From NCBI GenBank assembly GCA_963839955.1, contig CAWIXB010000001.1:3596001-3660000 (forward strand): 64,000 nucleotides of DNA, given 5' to 3'. The notes beneath the pieces were generated by a model that was not told the origin of the DNA, did not search any database, and saw only the letters and a program-made list of their open reading frames with translations. The stretch is from CAWIXB01 sp963839955. GTDB lineage: Bacteria > Actinomycetota > Actinomycetes > JACCUZ01. Numbering within the stretch: position 1 is the first letter of the stretch; every line of letters starts with the position of its first letter. Below are positions 43,101 through 51,770 of the stretch, piece after piece. Position numbers and translations under genes: made by a program.

Positions 43101-43484
43101 TCAGTCGCCCCAGTCGAGCTGGTGCTCGGGAATGCCAATCGACCGAGCGTGGGCCACGGCCTCCTGCCGGGCGGCGTCGTCGTTTTTGCGGTATCGGAAG
43201 GATTTTCCGGCGAAGACCACTACATGGTCGTCGCCGACCTCGAAGTCGGCGTACCAGTCATTCGGCAGCAGCGCCTCCGTCAGGGCGGCGGCCACATCGT
43301 CGGCCCGGTCGTCCGGCGCCTGGAAATGAAGAAACGTCCACACCGAAGGCTGGTTCCCTCGCGCCGAACGCGAGACGTCGTGCCGCCACATTCTTGTCAC
43401 GACGAGGTCGGGTAGCGCGACGACCGCGCCAACCCTGAGACTCTCGGTCAGCAGTGTTCCCGTCAGCATGGTGGCATCATTCAC
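43101..43484 (-). CDS. Small conserved protein of unknown function
   Basis: A 127-residue protein with alternating strands and helices (LHFQAPDDRADDVAAALTEAL, WYADFEVGDDHVVVFAGKSF) and a C-terminal GIPEHQLDW. Third codon positions look coding. GTG 43484 or ATG 43469 could start it. It converges on the methyltransferase, three bases apart. No family recognised. Confidence 0.65.
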   Translation of the reverse strand: MNDATMLTGTLLTESLRVGAVVALPDLVVTRMWRHDVSRSARGNQPSVWTFLHFQAPDDRADDVAAALTEALLPNDWYADFEVGDDHVVVFAGKSFRYRKNDDAARQEAVAHARSIGIPEHQLDWGD

Positions 43485-43535
43485 GCGACCACCGACATTT
43501 CGGCGGCCATGCGTGCCGTCACGACTGCGGTCGAC

Positions 43536-44312
43536 TCACTCCTTGGCGATGAAGCCGTTCCGGCGGCCGAGCTTCTGCAGGGTCTCGAGCCCGGGGACTC
43601 CGTCCGCGTCCTGTCCGGCGAACCCCATCCTCCGCTGCCACTGCCGGTAGGCAGTCACGGTCACGGAGCCGAACGAGCCATCTCTGGCCCAGCGGGGGGC
43701 CAGCAGTCCTTCAGCCACCAACGCGGCCTCGACGATGCGGGTGTCGTGGGGTCGGGCAGCCGACCCCTGTGGACCGATCGGGTTCGTCGTCGACGCCACC
43801 ACGAGGTTGGAGACGTGGACGGTCGGGCGCTTGCTGGGGTTTGGTGCGCCGTACTTCGGCCGGCCGAAGCCTCGGATCATCTCGCCGGCGCCGCGCCACC
43901 GCCGCCGGTGCCGGAAGACCCCGATGCCCTGCGGGCCGCCGTCGAGGTTGGTGTTGCCCTCGATGGTGACCACGAAGTCGCCCTCGACCTTCTCGACGAA
44001 GAACACGTGCCCGATCCGGCCCATGCTCTTGTAGAAGACGAACCCGACGTCGCCGGGGCGCGGCCGCTCGTGGAGCCGGCCGGCCGCCTTGAACGCGTTG
44101 TGCATCGTCGGCGTGAAGGCGCTGTTCGTCCCGCGCACGAGCGGAATCGTGTTCGCCTTCTGTCCGGCGACGATGAAGGTGGCGCACCAGGCGAAACCGT
44201 TGGCGTGGCCCGCGATGCGCGCGTAGGGGTTCTTGTTCGAGCCTTCGGGCTTCTCCATCGTGCGCAGCTGGTCGGCCGCCCAGACCAGGAGCTGACGTGC
44301 GGTGGCGCTCAT
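43536..44312 (-). CDS. CHAP/NlpC-P60-like peptidoglycan amidase with peptidoglycan-binding domain
   Basis: A 258-residue cell-wall hydrolase without signal peptide. The N-terminal papain-like domain has Cys43 (GFAWCATF), His102 (IGHVFFVE) and the polar residue in IEGNTN. The C-terminal 80 residues resemble a peptidoglycan-binding fold (ARDGSFGSVTVTAYRQWQRR and QDADGVPGLETLQKLGRR). ATG 44312 overlaps the stop of the lysine-rich protein gene (ATGA); the longer frame to 44756 is not real. A lysin with no leader and a coupled basic protein recall phage or phage-tail-derived lysis modules, but no phage genes adjoin. Confidence 0.85.
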   Translation of the reverse strand: MSATARQLLVWAADQLRTMEKPEGSNKNPYARIAGHANGFAWCATFIVAGQKANTIPLVRGTNSAFTPTMHNAFKAAGRLHERPRPGDVGFVFYKSMGRIGHVFFVEKVEGDFVVTIEGNTNLDGGPQGIGVFRHRRRWRGAGEMIRGFGRPKYGAPNPSKRPTVHVSNLVVASTTNPIGPQGSAARPHDTRIVEAALVAEGLLAPRWARDGSFGSVTVTAYRQWQRRMGFAGQDADGVPGLETLQKLGRRNGFIAKE

Positions 44313-44554
44313 TCCTCGCCCTCCAAGTCTGCTCCGTCGACGAGGACGTCGTCGAAGGCCGGCAGAGCTGTCTGGTCCACATCTTCTTGAGGGCCGTCGT
44401 CCGGCAACGGGAAGTTGCCGGTGTCCACCAGCTCTACTTCGGTCGCCGCGGCGGCGGCCTTCTTGGCAGTTGTCTTCTTGGCAGTTGTCTTCTTGGCAGT
44501 TGTCTTCTTCGCCGCACTCTTCTTGGAGGTGGCCTTCCTTACCTTGGTGGGCAT
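44309..44554 (-). CDS. Lysine-rich repeat protein coupled to the amidase
   Basis: An 81-residue protein in two parts: a strongly basic half MPTKVRKATSKKSAAKKTTA continuing as three exact KKTTA units, and an acidic half (LPDDGPQEDVDQTALPAFDD to ADLEGEE). The basic half resembles histone H1-like tails and could bind DNA, or the wall polymer. GAGAAGGGGGACGT before ATG 44554 fixes the start. The stop overlaps the amidase ATG. Function unknown. Confidence 0.7.
   Translation of the reverse strand: MPTKVRKATSKKSAAKKTTAKKTTAKKTTAKKAAAAATEVELVDTGNFPLPDDGPQEDVDQTALPAFDDVLVDGADLEGEE
44461..44505 (-). repeat. Three exact 15-base tandem units inside the lysine-rich gene
   Basis: TCTTGGCAGTTGTCT on the plus strand is repeated three times without change (44461-44475, 44476-44490, 44491-44505), encoding KKTTA units on the minus strand. 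Exact identity suggests recent slippage and likely length variation between strains. Confidence 0.9.
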
Positions 44555-44704
44555 ACGTCCCCCTTCTCGTGCTCTTGTCGCCAGAGTGTGCATTCCGGCT
44601 AGCGGGACAACCGCACGACAACGCTGCACGTGCACGCGCAGTGACCTTGCCCCGACATTGCTCCCGGCCCGCAGCCGCGTCAAGGCGAATCGTCGAGCCT
44701 CCGG

Positions 44705-46981
44705 TCAGGGAGCCACCCGGACTTCCGGAAGAGGATGACGCGACACGGCACACCACTCGAGCATGGAGTCGACCGGCATCGCCCGGGCGAAGTGCCAGCC
44801 CTGGACGCGGTCGACTCCTGCCGCGAAGAGCAGGGTGGCCACGTCCTGGTCCTCGACGCCTTCACCGACCATGCGCAGGCCGAGGGCGCGCGCCAGCTGC
44901 ACGGTCGAGGTCACGATGGCGGCGTCCTTGGCGTCGGTGGCCGCGTGCAGCACGAACGAGCGGTCCAGCTTCAGCTCCTGCACAGGGAGTCGGCGGAGGT
45001 AGGCCAGCGAGCAGTGCCCGGTTCCGTAGTCGTCGACGGCGAGCTCGACACCGAGCCCGCGCAGATTTCGTAGCGTGTCGTGTGCCTGTACCGGGTCGCT
45101 CATGACGGTTGTCTCGGTGATCTCGAGCATCAGTGCGTCTGCCGTCAGGCCGTGCTTGTCGAGCAGCCTGGTGACCCGCTCGGGCAGGCTGACGTCGAGC
45201 AGGTCTGATGCGGAGAGGTTGACCGCTACCGACATCGAGTGCCCGAGACGGCGCCACGCCGCGCAGTCGCGCAGCGCGGTGTCCAGCACGAGCTGGGTGA
45301 CTTCCGGCATCAGGCGGCGTTCTTCCGCAATCGGGAGAAAGATGCCGGGCGCGATCATGCCGAGGCTGGGATGACTCCAGCGCACCAGCGCCTCCACACG
45401 TGGAACATTTCCGAAGGCGTCGACTTGCGGCTGGTAGTGGACTTTGAGCTCGCCGGCCCGGATGCCCTGATGGAGCAGCTCGGCCATCTCGAGTCGGTCG
45501 CGCGTGGTGCCGAGCAGGCCCGGTTCGTAGATCGCGACACCACGACCTCCGCGTTTGGCGTGATACATAGCCAGGTCTGCACAGCGCAGCAGGTCCGATC
45601 GATTCTCTGCGTGGTCCGGCGAGAGCGCGACGCCCACGCTGGCGCTGGTGTGAAGCAGGACGCGGTCAAGCTGGACCGGACTGGTCAAGCAGTCGTGCAG
45701 ACACTGTGCGACCTGCGTGGCGTCCTGTGCTGCGATGTCCGGCACCAGCACCGCGAACTCGTCACCGCCCAACCTGGCCAGGAGCAGGTCCGGACCCAGC
45801 TCCCTGATCTGCGCAGCCAGTCGCCCGCCGACCACCTGCAGCAACTGGTCTCCGGCGTGGTGGCCGAGCGAGTCGTTCACCTCCTTGAAGCGATCCAGGT
45901 CAAGCAGGATCAGCGCGACCGACCGACCCGGGGCGCGTACCCGCAATGCCAATTCAGTCTGTTGGTAGAGCAGTCTCCGGTTGCCGACCTGCGTGAGGTC
46001 GTCGGTGAGGGCCTGTTTGCGCACCGCGGCAAGGTCTCTCACCTGCGCGAAAGCCGCGACCGTTCGACCACCGCAGGCAAGCAGCGTCGCCGCTGCGAGG
46101 ATCACGACGGCGTACGGCGCGTTGGTCCGTGGCGCGGCAGTCAGGACGACGAGCGCGACAAGCGCTGCCGCGCCGACGACCCACAGAGAGGCAAGTCCCA
46201 CCTCGCGGCGTGACTCACGTGCCGATTCCGGACGCCAGACGCCGTACGCGATAATGATGAGCGCCAGCGTCCACAGCGCGTCGATCGGATCACCCAGCTC
46301 GAAGGTGCCGTGCGAAACCCGGTAGATGTAGATCGTGTCGGCGACCACAAAGATCGCCAGGCCCGCCATCAGGAACGGATAGAAACCGCCCAAGCGGCCG
46401 TGCGTGACGGCAAGCACTCCCACGACCGCGGCGATGACAAGCGCATCCCCGACCGGATACGCGATGCTCACCACGAGCTGTGCGGTGGGCATGTCGAAGG
46501 TCCTGGCAAGCGGTGTGATGAGCCAGCCGCAGATCGTCGAGGCCGCGAGCGCGCCGACAAGGGCGTCGAGGGTGATGCCTGCGCGGAGTCGACCCATGCG
46601 CGTGCGCAGCGACACGAGCAGAGCAGCAATGAGGAACGGATAGATGCCGAGGTAACCCAGGTCCGCCCAGGACGGGAACGGTGGGTCCGCCTGTCGCTGC
46701 ACCCAGAGAAACGCGATGTTGCCGCCGCAGAAGGTCGCCACACCGGCCGCGAGCAACATGCACCAGACCCGGTCCGCGGGTACGTGAACGCCCCGAGCCG
46801 CGATCACCGCTCCCGGAGCCATGAACGCCAGGTTGCCGAAGACGAAGTACAGCACCGACGAAGCTGGGTATCCCGGAAGCGCCAGGAGAAGGAGGTAGGC
46901 CGCCAGCAGGAGCCACTGCGCTCTGAACAGCCACCGCAGATTCTTGGGCCGGGCGGCCGGAACGGGCTCCGTCTGACTCAC
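44705..46981 (-). CDS. Membrane-bound GGDEF-EAL protein beside the pilus locus
   Basis: A 758-residue protein with about ten hydrophobic helices in residues 15-310, a GGDEF domain (ARLGGDEFAVL, about residue 405) and an EAL domain (PRVEALVRWSHP, NLSASDLL, EITETTVM, VDDYGTGH, LKLDRSF). The inhibitory RxxD is absent: the five-residue position before GGDEF is preceded by GPDLL instead. Both catalytic sites look intact, so it may make or degrade c-di-GMP. It ends the cluster that leads, past tRNA-Arg, to pilT and pilB, and may set the c-di-GMP level for pili (inference). Confidence 0.92.
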   Translation of the reverse strand: MSQTEPVPAARPKNLRWLFRAQWLLLAAYLLLLALPGYPASSVLYFVFGNLAFMAPGAVIAARGVHVPADRVWCMLLAAGVATFCGGNIAFLWVQRQADPPFPSWADLGYLGIYPFLIAALLVSLRTRMGRLRAGITLDALVGALAASTICGWLITPLARTFDMPTAQLVVSIAYPVGDALVIAAVVGVLAVTHGRLGGFYPFLMAGLAIFVVADTIYIYRVSHGTFELGDPIDALWTLALIIIAYGVWRPESARESRREVGLASLWVVGAAALVALVVLTAAPRTNAPYAVVILAAATLLACGGRTVAAFAQVRDLAAVRKQALTDDLTQVGNRRLLYQQTELALRVRAPGRSVALILLDLDRFKEVNDSLGHHAGDQLLQVVGGRLAAQIRELGPDLLLARLGGDEFAVLVPDIAAQDATQVAQCLHDCLTSPVQLDRVLLHTSASVGVALSPDHAENRSDLLRCADLAMYHAKRGGRGVAIYEPGLLGTTRDRLEMAELLHQGIRAGELKVHYQPQVDAFGNVPRVEALVRWSHPSLGMIAPGIFLPIAEERRLMPEVTQLVLDTALRDCAAWRRLGHSMSVAVNLSASDLLDVSLPERVTRLLDKHGLTADALMLEITETTVMSDPVQAHDTLRNLRGLGVELAVDDYGTGHCSLAYLRRLPVQELKLDRSFVLHAATDAKDAAIVTSTVQLARALGLRMVGEGVEDQDVATLLFAAGVDRVQGWHFARAMPVDSMLEWCAVSRHPLPEVRVAP

Positions 46982-47047
46982 GGTCGGCCGAGTGCGCGCA
47001 TGACGGGCACATCGACGGCTTTACTCAGGACCTTGACAGGCCTGGAG

Positions 47048-47120
47048 CGCGCCCGAAGGGATTCGAACCCCCAACCTTCTGATCCGTAGTCAGATGCTCT
47101 ATCCGTTGAGCTACGGGCGC
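47048..47120 (-). tRNA. tRNA-Arg (anticodon ACG)
   Basis: A 73-base tRNA on the minus strand. Acceptor GCGCCCG pairs with CGGGCGC, the anticodon loop is TGACTACGGATC (ACG), and the T loop is GGTTCGAATC. CCA is not encoded. The A34 of this anticodon is the target of TadA, whose gene is also in the window. Confidence 0.96.
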
Positions 47121-47176
47121 CCGTCCACAAGGGACGAATTGCGATGGTACAGGCCCGGCGCCGCCCCAGAAAATCG

Positions 47177-48280
47177 TCATTCCGGGCGGGCGAGGACCTC
47201 CTTGGGGAACAGGCTGGAGCCCAGCGCGGTCTCGTGGTCGATGGTCCCTGCGGCCACCAGGGCGGTCAGCGACTGCTCGAGGGTCTGCATCCCGTCGCGC
47301 GAGGCGGTGGCCAGGACGTTGCGGATCTGGCGGGTCTTGCCCTCGCGGATCATGTTCCGCACCGCGCTGGTCGCGACCAGCACCTCGTAGGCCGCCACCC
47401 GGCCGCCGTCGACCCGCGGGAGCAGCCGCTGGAAGACGATCCCCGTCAGCACGTTGCCGAGCTGGACGCGGATCTGCGACTGCTGCTCGCTGGGAAAGAC
47501 GTCGACGATGCGGTCGAGCGCCTGCGCGGTGTCGTTGGTGTGCAGCGTCGCGAAGACAAGGTGGCCGGTCTCGGCAATGGTGAGTGCCGCCTGGATCGTC
47601 TCGAGGTCGCGCATCTCCCCGACGAGCAGGACGTCGGGATCCTCCCGAAGGGCAGCGCGCAGCGCAGCGCCGAAGCTGTCAGTGTCGGTGCCCACCTCCC
47701 GCTGGTTGACCGCAGCCATCTTGTGGCTGTGGACGTACTCGATCGGGTCCTCGATGGTGAGAATGTGGCAGGGCCGCGTCGCGTTGATGCGGTCTATCAG
47801 CGCAGCCAACGTCGTCGACTTGCCCGAGCCGGTCGGGCCGGTCACCAGCACCAGGCCCTGGGGCAGGTCGGTGAAGGCACAGACGACGGCCGGCACGCCG
47901 AGCTCGTCGAGGCCCGGGAGCTCGTAGGGGATGGCCCGCAGTGCCACCGCCACCGAGCCCCGCTGGCGGAAACCGTTGACCCGCACCCGGGCCTCGTCGT
48001 GCCAGCTGAAGGTGAAGTCGATCTCCCGGCGCTGCGCGAAATGGGCTCGTTGTCCCTCGTCGAGCAGCGAGATCAACATGGCCTCGGTGTCCGAAGGCGT
48101 GAGCGGCTCCCACCCGTCGAGCCGGGCCAGCACGCCGTCAACCCGTAAGAGGGGCGCGGATCGGGGCGTGAGCAGCAGGTCGGAGCCCTTCTGCTGCCCC
48201 ATGGCCTCCAGCAGCCGGTCGAGGCCCGCCCGCGCGGCGGCGAGCGGCCCGTCGAGTGGGTCCTGCACGACTGTGCCCAT
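47177..48280 (-). CDS. pilT: Type IV pilus retraction ATPase PilT
   Basis: A 367-residue hexameric ATPase that powers pilus retraction. Walker A is LVTGPTGSGKSTTLAALID, the Asp box is HILTIEDPIEYVH, Walker B VLLVGEMRDLETI and the His box TGHLVFATLHTND. The start ATG 48280 begins MGTVVQDPLDGPL. It diverges from pilB by 200 bases. In place of the canonical AIRNLIRE motif near the end it reads NMIREGKTRQIRNVL, close to the family pattern. Confidence 0.94.
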   Translation of the reverse strand: MGTVVQDPLDGPLAAARAGLDRLLEAMGQQKGSDLLLTPRSAPLLRVDGVLARLDGWEPLTPSDTEAMLISLLDEGQRAHFAQRREIDFTFSWHDEARVRVNGFRQRGSVAVALRAIPYELPGLDELGVPAVVCAFTDLPQGLVLVTGPTGSGKSTTLAALIDRINATRPCHILTIEDPIEYVHSHKMAAVNQREVGTDTDSFGAALRAALREDPDVLLVGEMRDLETIQAALTIAETGHLVFATLHTNDTAQALDRIVDVFPSEQQSQIRVQLGNVLTGIVFQRLLPRVDGGRVAAYEVLVATSAVRNMIREGKTRQIRNVLATASRDGMQTLEQSLTALVAAGTIDHETALGSSLFPKEVLARPE

Positions 48281-48385
48281 GGTGAGCCCAGTGTCGCAGC
48301 AACGCCTGCCGGCGGGTACGACGAGCGGCGCGCCACCAAGGGGTCAAGGCAGGCCGGTGGATGCCGATGATTTCCATGGTGACTC

Positions 48386-48403
48386 TTCACCCAATCGGGT
48401 GAA
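48386..48403. promoter_or_regulatory. Palindrome in the pilT-pilB divergent promoter
   Basis: TTCACCC (48386-48392) and GGGTGAA (48397-48403) form a perfect seven-base inverted repeat with four bases between, centred in the gap between divergent pilT and pilB. It may be an operator shared by both directions; no regulator is known. Confidence 0.5.
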
Positions 48404-48487
48404 CGAGCCGCCGACTCGTACTCATTCGTCCCGATCCACGAGCGGCCCGACCACCGAATGTCCGCCCCGACGACCCGAGGAGAGCCG

Positions 48488-50239
48488 GTGACGGTGAGCC
48501 AGAGCGCGCCGGAGGCCGCCCCGGCAACCGACCCAGGGTCCGCAGCCGGTGCCGGCGGCACCGGGGGTCGCCTGCTGCTGGGCGAGGTGCTGCTCGCCAA
48601 GGGGCTGGTCAGTCACGAGCAGCTCGACGACGCACTACTCAAGCAGCGGGTCTCGGGCAAGCGGCTCGGCGCCCTCCTCGTCGAGCTGGGAGCGCTGGAC
48701 GAGCGCGACCTTGCCACGGCGCTGGGCGAGCACTTCGGCGTCGCCGTCATCGACCTCCGCCACCGCGCTCCCGACCCCGACGCGGTTCATCGGCTCTCCG
48801 AGACCGCGGCTCGCTCACTGCTCGCCCTCCCGCTGGCCATCGTCGACGAGCTCCTCGAGGTGGCAGTCGCCGACCCGAGCCATCAGCTCAGCGACGAGCT
48901 GCGCGAGGCCACCGGCATGGAGATCGCTCTCGTCGTGGCGTCCGCAACAGACATCAGACGCGCGATCGACCGCGGCTACCGTGCGGTCGCCGACATCGAC
49001 CGGCACGTCGACGCGTTCGAGGCGAAGGCACAGACCCGCCGCGACGACCTCGTCGGCCAAGGACTCGTGGACGAGAACGCCCCTGTTGTCCAGGTGGTCA
49101 ACATGGTGCTTGCTCAAGCACTGCGAGATCGGGCCTCCGATGTGCACATCGAACCGATGGACGCTCTCACCCGGGTGCGGTTCCGCATCGACGGCGTGCT
49201 GCACGACGTACTCACCCTGCCAACGGCGATGGGCGGCGCCGTCACCAGCCGGCTCAAGGTCCTCGCCGGTATGAACATCGTCGAGCGCCGCCGCGCGCAG
49301 GACGGACAGTTCACGACCGCCATCGAGGGCCGCGACGTCGACGTACGCGTCGCCAGCACCGGTGTCGTAGCCGGCGAGAAGATGGTGCTCCGCCTGCTGG
49401 ACAAGGCCTACTCGTCCTTCCGGCTCTCCGAGCTGGGCATGCCCGCAGACACCTACCACGTCTACTCCCAAATGGTCCGCTCGCCGTTCGGCATGGTCAT
49501 CTGCGCAGGCCCGACCGGCAGCGGCAAGACCACCAGCCTCTACGCGACCATGTCCGAGCTCAACGGCACCGAGCTCAACATCATGACCATCGAGGACCCC
49601 GTCGAGTACGTCGTACCGTCCATCAACCAGATCCAGATCAACGAGCAGGCCGGCGTGACCTTCGCCGGCGGCCTGCGCTCGATCCTGCGCCAGGACCCCG
49701 ACGTCATCCTCGTCGGTGAGATCCGGGACGGCGAGACGGCGCGCATCGCCGCGCAGTCCGCGCTCACCGGACACTTCGTGCTCAGCTCGCTGCACGCCAC
49801 CGACAGCACGTCGGCGCTGCTGCGCTTCCTCGACATGGACATCGAGTCGTACATCGTCGCGTCGGCGGTCACGGGCGTGCTCAGTCAGCGCCTTCTGCGC
49901 CGCATCTGCGACCAGTGCCGGAAGCCTTACCAGCCGACAACCGACGAGCTCGACTACTACCTCGAGGCCGGCGGCAAGCTGCCGGAGGACGGATTCTTCA
50001 ATGGAGCGGGCTGCCACTTCTGCTCCCACTCGGGCTACCAGGACCGCATCGGTGTCTACGAGCTGCTGCGCATGACACCGGCGATGCGCCAGCTGGTAGC
50101 CGGCGGTCCCGGACACGACGCCGTGCGTGAGCTCGCCATCGCCGAGGGCACCCGCACGCTGCGCCAGGAGGGCGTTCGTCTGGTCGAGCACGGCGTGACC
50201 ACGATCGCGGAAGTCATCCGCGGGATCTACGTCCTGTAG
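48488..50239 (+). CDS. pilB: Type IV pilus assembly ATPase PilB
   Basis: A 583-residue ATPase powering pilus extension. The N-terminal 150 residues form an MshEN-type domain (GEVLLAKGLVSHEQLDDALL then KRLGALLVELGALDERDLAT), a fold shown to bind c-di-GMP in MshE and some PilB relatives. Then come Walker A ICAGPTGSGKTTSL, the Asp box IMTIEDPVEY, Walker B VILVGEIRD, and a four-Cys zinc module (CDQCRKPY and CHFC). GTG 48488 has AGGAGA four bases upstream; ATG 48458 lacks a ribosome site. Confidence 0.95.
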   Translation: MTVSQSAPEAAPATDPGSAAGAGGTGGRLLLGEVLLAKGLVSHEQLDDALLKQRVSGKRLGALLVELGALDERDLATALGEHFGVAVIDLRHRAPDPDAVHRLSETAARSLLALPLAIVDELLEVAVADPSHQLSDELREATGMEIALVVASATDIRRAIDRGYRAVADIDRHVDAFEAKAQTRRDDLVGQGLVDENAPVVQVVNMVLAQALRDRASDVHIEPMDALTRVRFRIDGVLHDVLTLPTAMGGAVTSRLKVLAGMNIVERRRAQDGQFTTAIEGRDVDVRVASTGVVAGEKMVLRLLDKAYSSFRLSELGMPADTYHVYSQMVRSPFGMVICAGPTGSGKTTSLYATMSELNGTELNIMTIEDPVEYVVPSINQIQINEQAGVTFAGGLRSILRQDPDVILVGEIRDGETARIAAQSALTGHFVLSSLHATDSTSALLRFLDMDIESYIVASAVTGVLSQRLLRRICDQCRKPYQPTTDELDYYLEAGGKLPEDGFFNGAGCHFCSHSGYQDRIGVYELLRMTPAMRQLVAGGPGHDAVRELAIAEGTRTLRQEGVRLVEHGVTTIAEVIRGIYVL

Positions 50240-50241
50240 GG

Positions 50242-51336
50242 ATGACGATGACCCTCACCGAAGAGCCTGTCCGCAGGCCGTCACGCGAGATCATGCCCGC
50301 GAAGGTCAAGGGCACCGACCTGATGCACCTGTCCCGCCAGCTCGCGGCGTTCCTGCGCGCGGGAATCCCCATCCTCGACGGCCTCGACCTGCTTGCCCGC
50401 GAGGCGGCCAACCCGACGATGCGCAAGACGTTGGCCGACGTCGCCGAGAGACTGCGCCAGGGCGAGCCGCTCGCGGCAGCGTTCGACCGCCACCCCAAGG
50501 TCTTTCCCGCCGCCTACCGCAGCATGATCCGGTCAGCCGAGATGAGCGGCAGCCTCGACACGGCGCTCGACCGACTGACGGTCTACGTCGAGCGCGACGT
50601 GGAGGCCCGGAGCAAGATCCGTGCCGCGATGGTCTACCCGGCCGTGATCGTGGTGCTGTCGGTGTCCGTCTCGGTGATGCTCGTGACGTTCGTGCTGCCC
50701 AAGTTCAAGGTCTTCTTCAAGTCATTCGACAAGGAACTGCCGCTGCCCACACGCATGCTGCTGGGGCTCTCGGACTTCATCCACAACTGGTGGTGGGCGG
50801 TGCTGCTCGGCATTGCCGTCATCGTCGGCCTCACGGCCGCGTTCCTCCGCACCGAACGCGGCAAGCTGGCGCGCGACCGTGCCCTGTTGCGCATTCCCGT
50901 CATCGGCGACGCGCTGCGGTTCTCCGTCGTCGAACGTTTCGCGCGGGTGCTGTCGTCCATGCTGCAGGCCGGCGTTGCGCTCGGTGAGGCCATGTCGGTC
51001 GCCTCAGAGGCGACCAACAGCAGGCCGGCAGCGATCAAGCTGGCGAAGGCGCAGGAGGCGATGCTGAGCGGCGACGGGATCGCCGGCCCGCTCGCAGACA
51101 CGGGCCTGTTCCCTGCGGCGGCCAGGCAGATGCTGCAGGTGGGCGAGGACACCGGCTCGCTCGACGACCAGCTGGACGCGGTGGCATCGTTCTACGAGAA
51201 GGAGCTCGACTACAAGGTCAAGAAGATCACCACGTTGATGGAGCCGGCTGTCCTGCTGGTGATGGGCGTCATCGTGGGGTTCGTCGCGCTCGCGCTGGTG
51301 AGCGCGATGTACGGCATCTACGGCGATTCCTCCTGA
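50242..51336 (+). CDS. pilC: Type IV pilus inner-membrane platform protein PilC
   Basis: A 364-residue GspF/PilC protein with two GspF domains and three transmembrane helices (AAMVYPAVIVVLSVSVSVMLVTF at about residue 130, WWAVLLGIAVIVGL, and AVLLVMGVIVGFVALALVSAM near the end). FRSMIRSAEMSGSLDTAL-like and MLQVGEDTGSLDDQLD elements are the repeated family motifs. It follows pilB by two bases and its stop TGA shares a base with the next ATG. Confidence 0.94.
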   Translation: MTMTLTEEPVRRPSREIMPAKVKGTDLMHLSRQLAAFLRAGIPILDGLDLLAREAANPTMRKTLADVAERLRQGEPLAAAFDRHPKVFPAAYRSMIRSAEMSGSLDTALDRLTVYVERDVEARSKIRAAMVYPAVIVVLSVSVSVMLVTFVLPKFKVFFKSFDKELPLPTRMLLGLSDFIHNWWWAVLLGIAVIVGLTAAFLRTERGKLARDRALLRIPVIGDALRFSVVERFARVLSSMLQAGVALGEAMSVASEATNSRPAAIKLAKAQEAMLSGDGIAGPLADTGLFPAAARQMLQVGEDTGSLDDQLDAVASFYEKELDYKVKKITTLMEPAVLLVMGVIVGFVALALVSAMYGIYGDSS

Positions 51337-51770
51337 TGGCTGGCCTGCGCCGGCGTTCATCCGAGGACCCCGGATTCACCCTCGTCGAGGTGCTGCTCGC
51401 CATCGCGATCCTCGGCGTCGGGGTGCTGGCCGTGACCGGGGGGATGATGACCTCGATCAAGGTGTCCGATCGCGGGCAGCGGTCCGCGCAGTCACAGGGC
51501 GCCCTTCGTGGCTACGCCGAGGCACTCTCGGGTGCCACTTACGTCGACTGCGCGACGGCCTCGTCCTACAGCACCGCCGCGATCGGCTTCACGGCCCCGA
51601 CCGGCTACACCCCCACGCTGGCGGTGAGCTACTGGACCGCGGCAGGCGCGACTGGAAGCTTCGGGGCGACGTGCGGCACCGACAGCGGCATCCAGCGCGT
51701 CGTGCTCATGGTCACCGAGGCCGACGGCACCGTGGACACGCTGCGAGCCATCAAGAGGCGCACGTCGTGA
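51336..51770 (+). CDS. Minor pilin-like protein (PilV/PilE type)
   Basis: A 144-residue type IV pilin-like protein. The prepilin leader ends at Gly13, followed by FTLVEVLLAIAILGVGVLAV with the conserved Glu at +5 and N-methylated Phe at +1. It would be cut by the prepilin peptidase, whose gene is not in the window. It lacks a long C-terminal domain; two Cys (DCATA and ATCGTD) could form a disulfide. Confidence 0.88.
   Translation: MAGLRRRSSEDPGFTLVEVLLAIAILGVGVLAVTGGMMTSIKVSDRGQRSAQSQGALRGYAEALSGATYVDCATASSYSTAAIGFTAPTGYTPTLAVSYWTAAGATGSFGATCGTDSGIQRVVLMVTEADGTVDTLRAIKRRTS

Noticed and set aside
44461..44505. Regular 15-base repeats considered as a CRISPR array
   Set aside because: Units are directly adjacent without spacers and encode in-frame KKTTA repeats.
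43536..44554. Prophage or phage-tail cluster
   Set aside because: Only a lysin and a small basic protein are present; no capsid, tail, terminase, holin or integrase genes adjoin.
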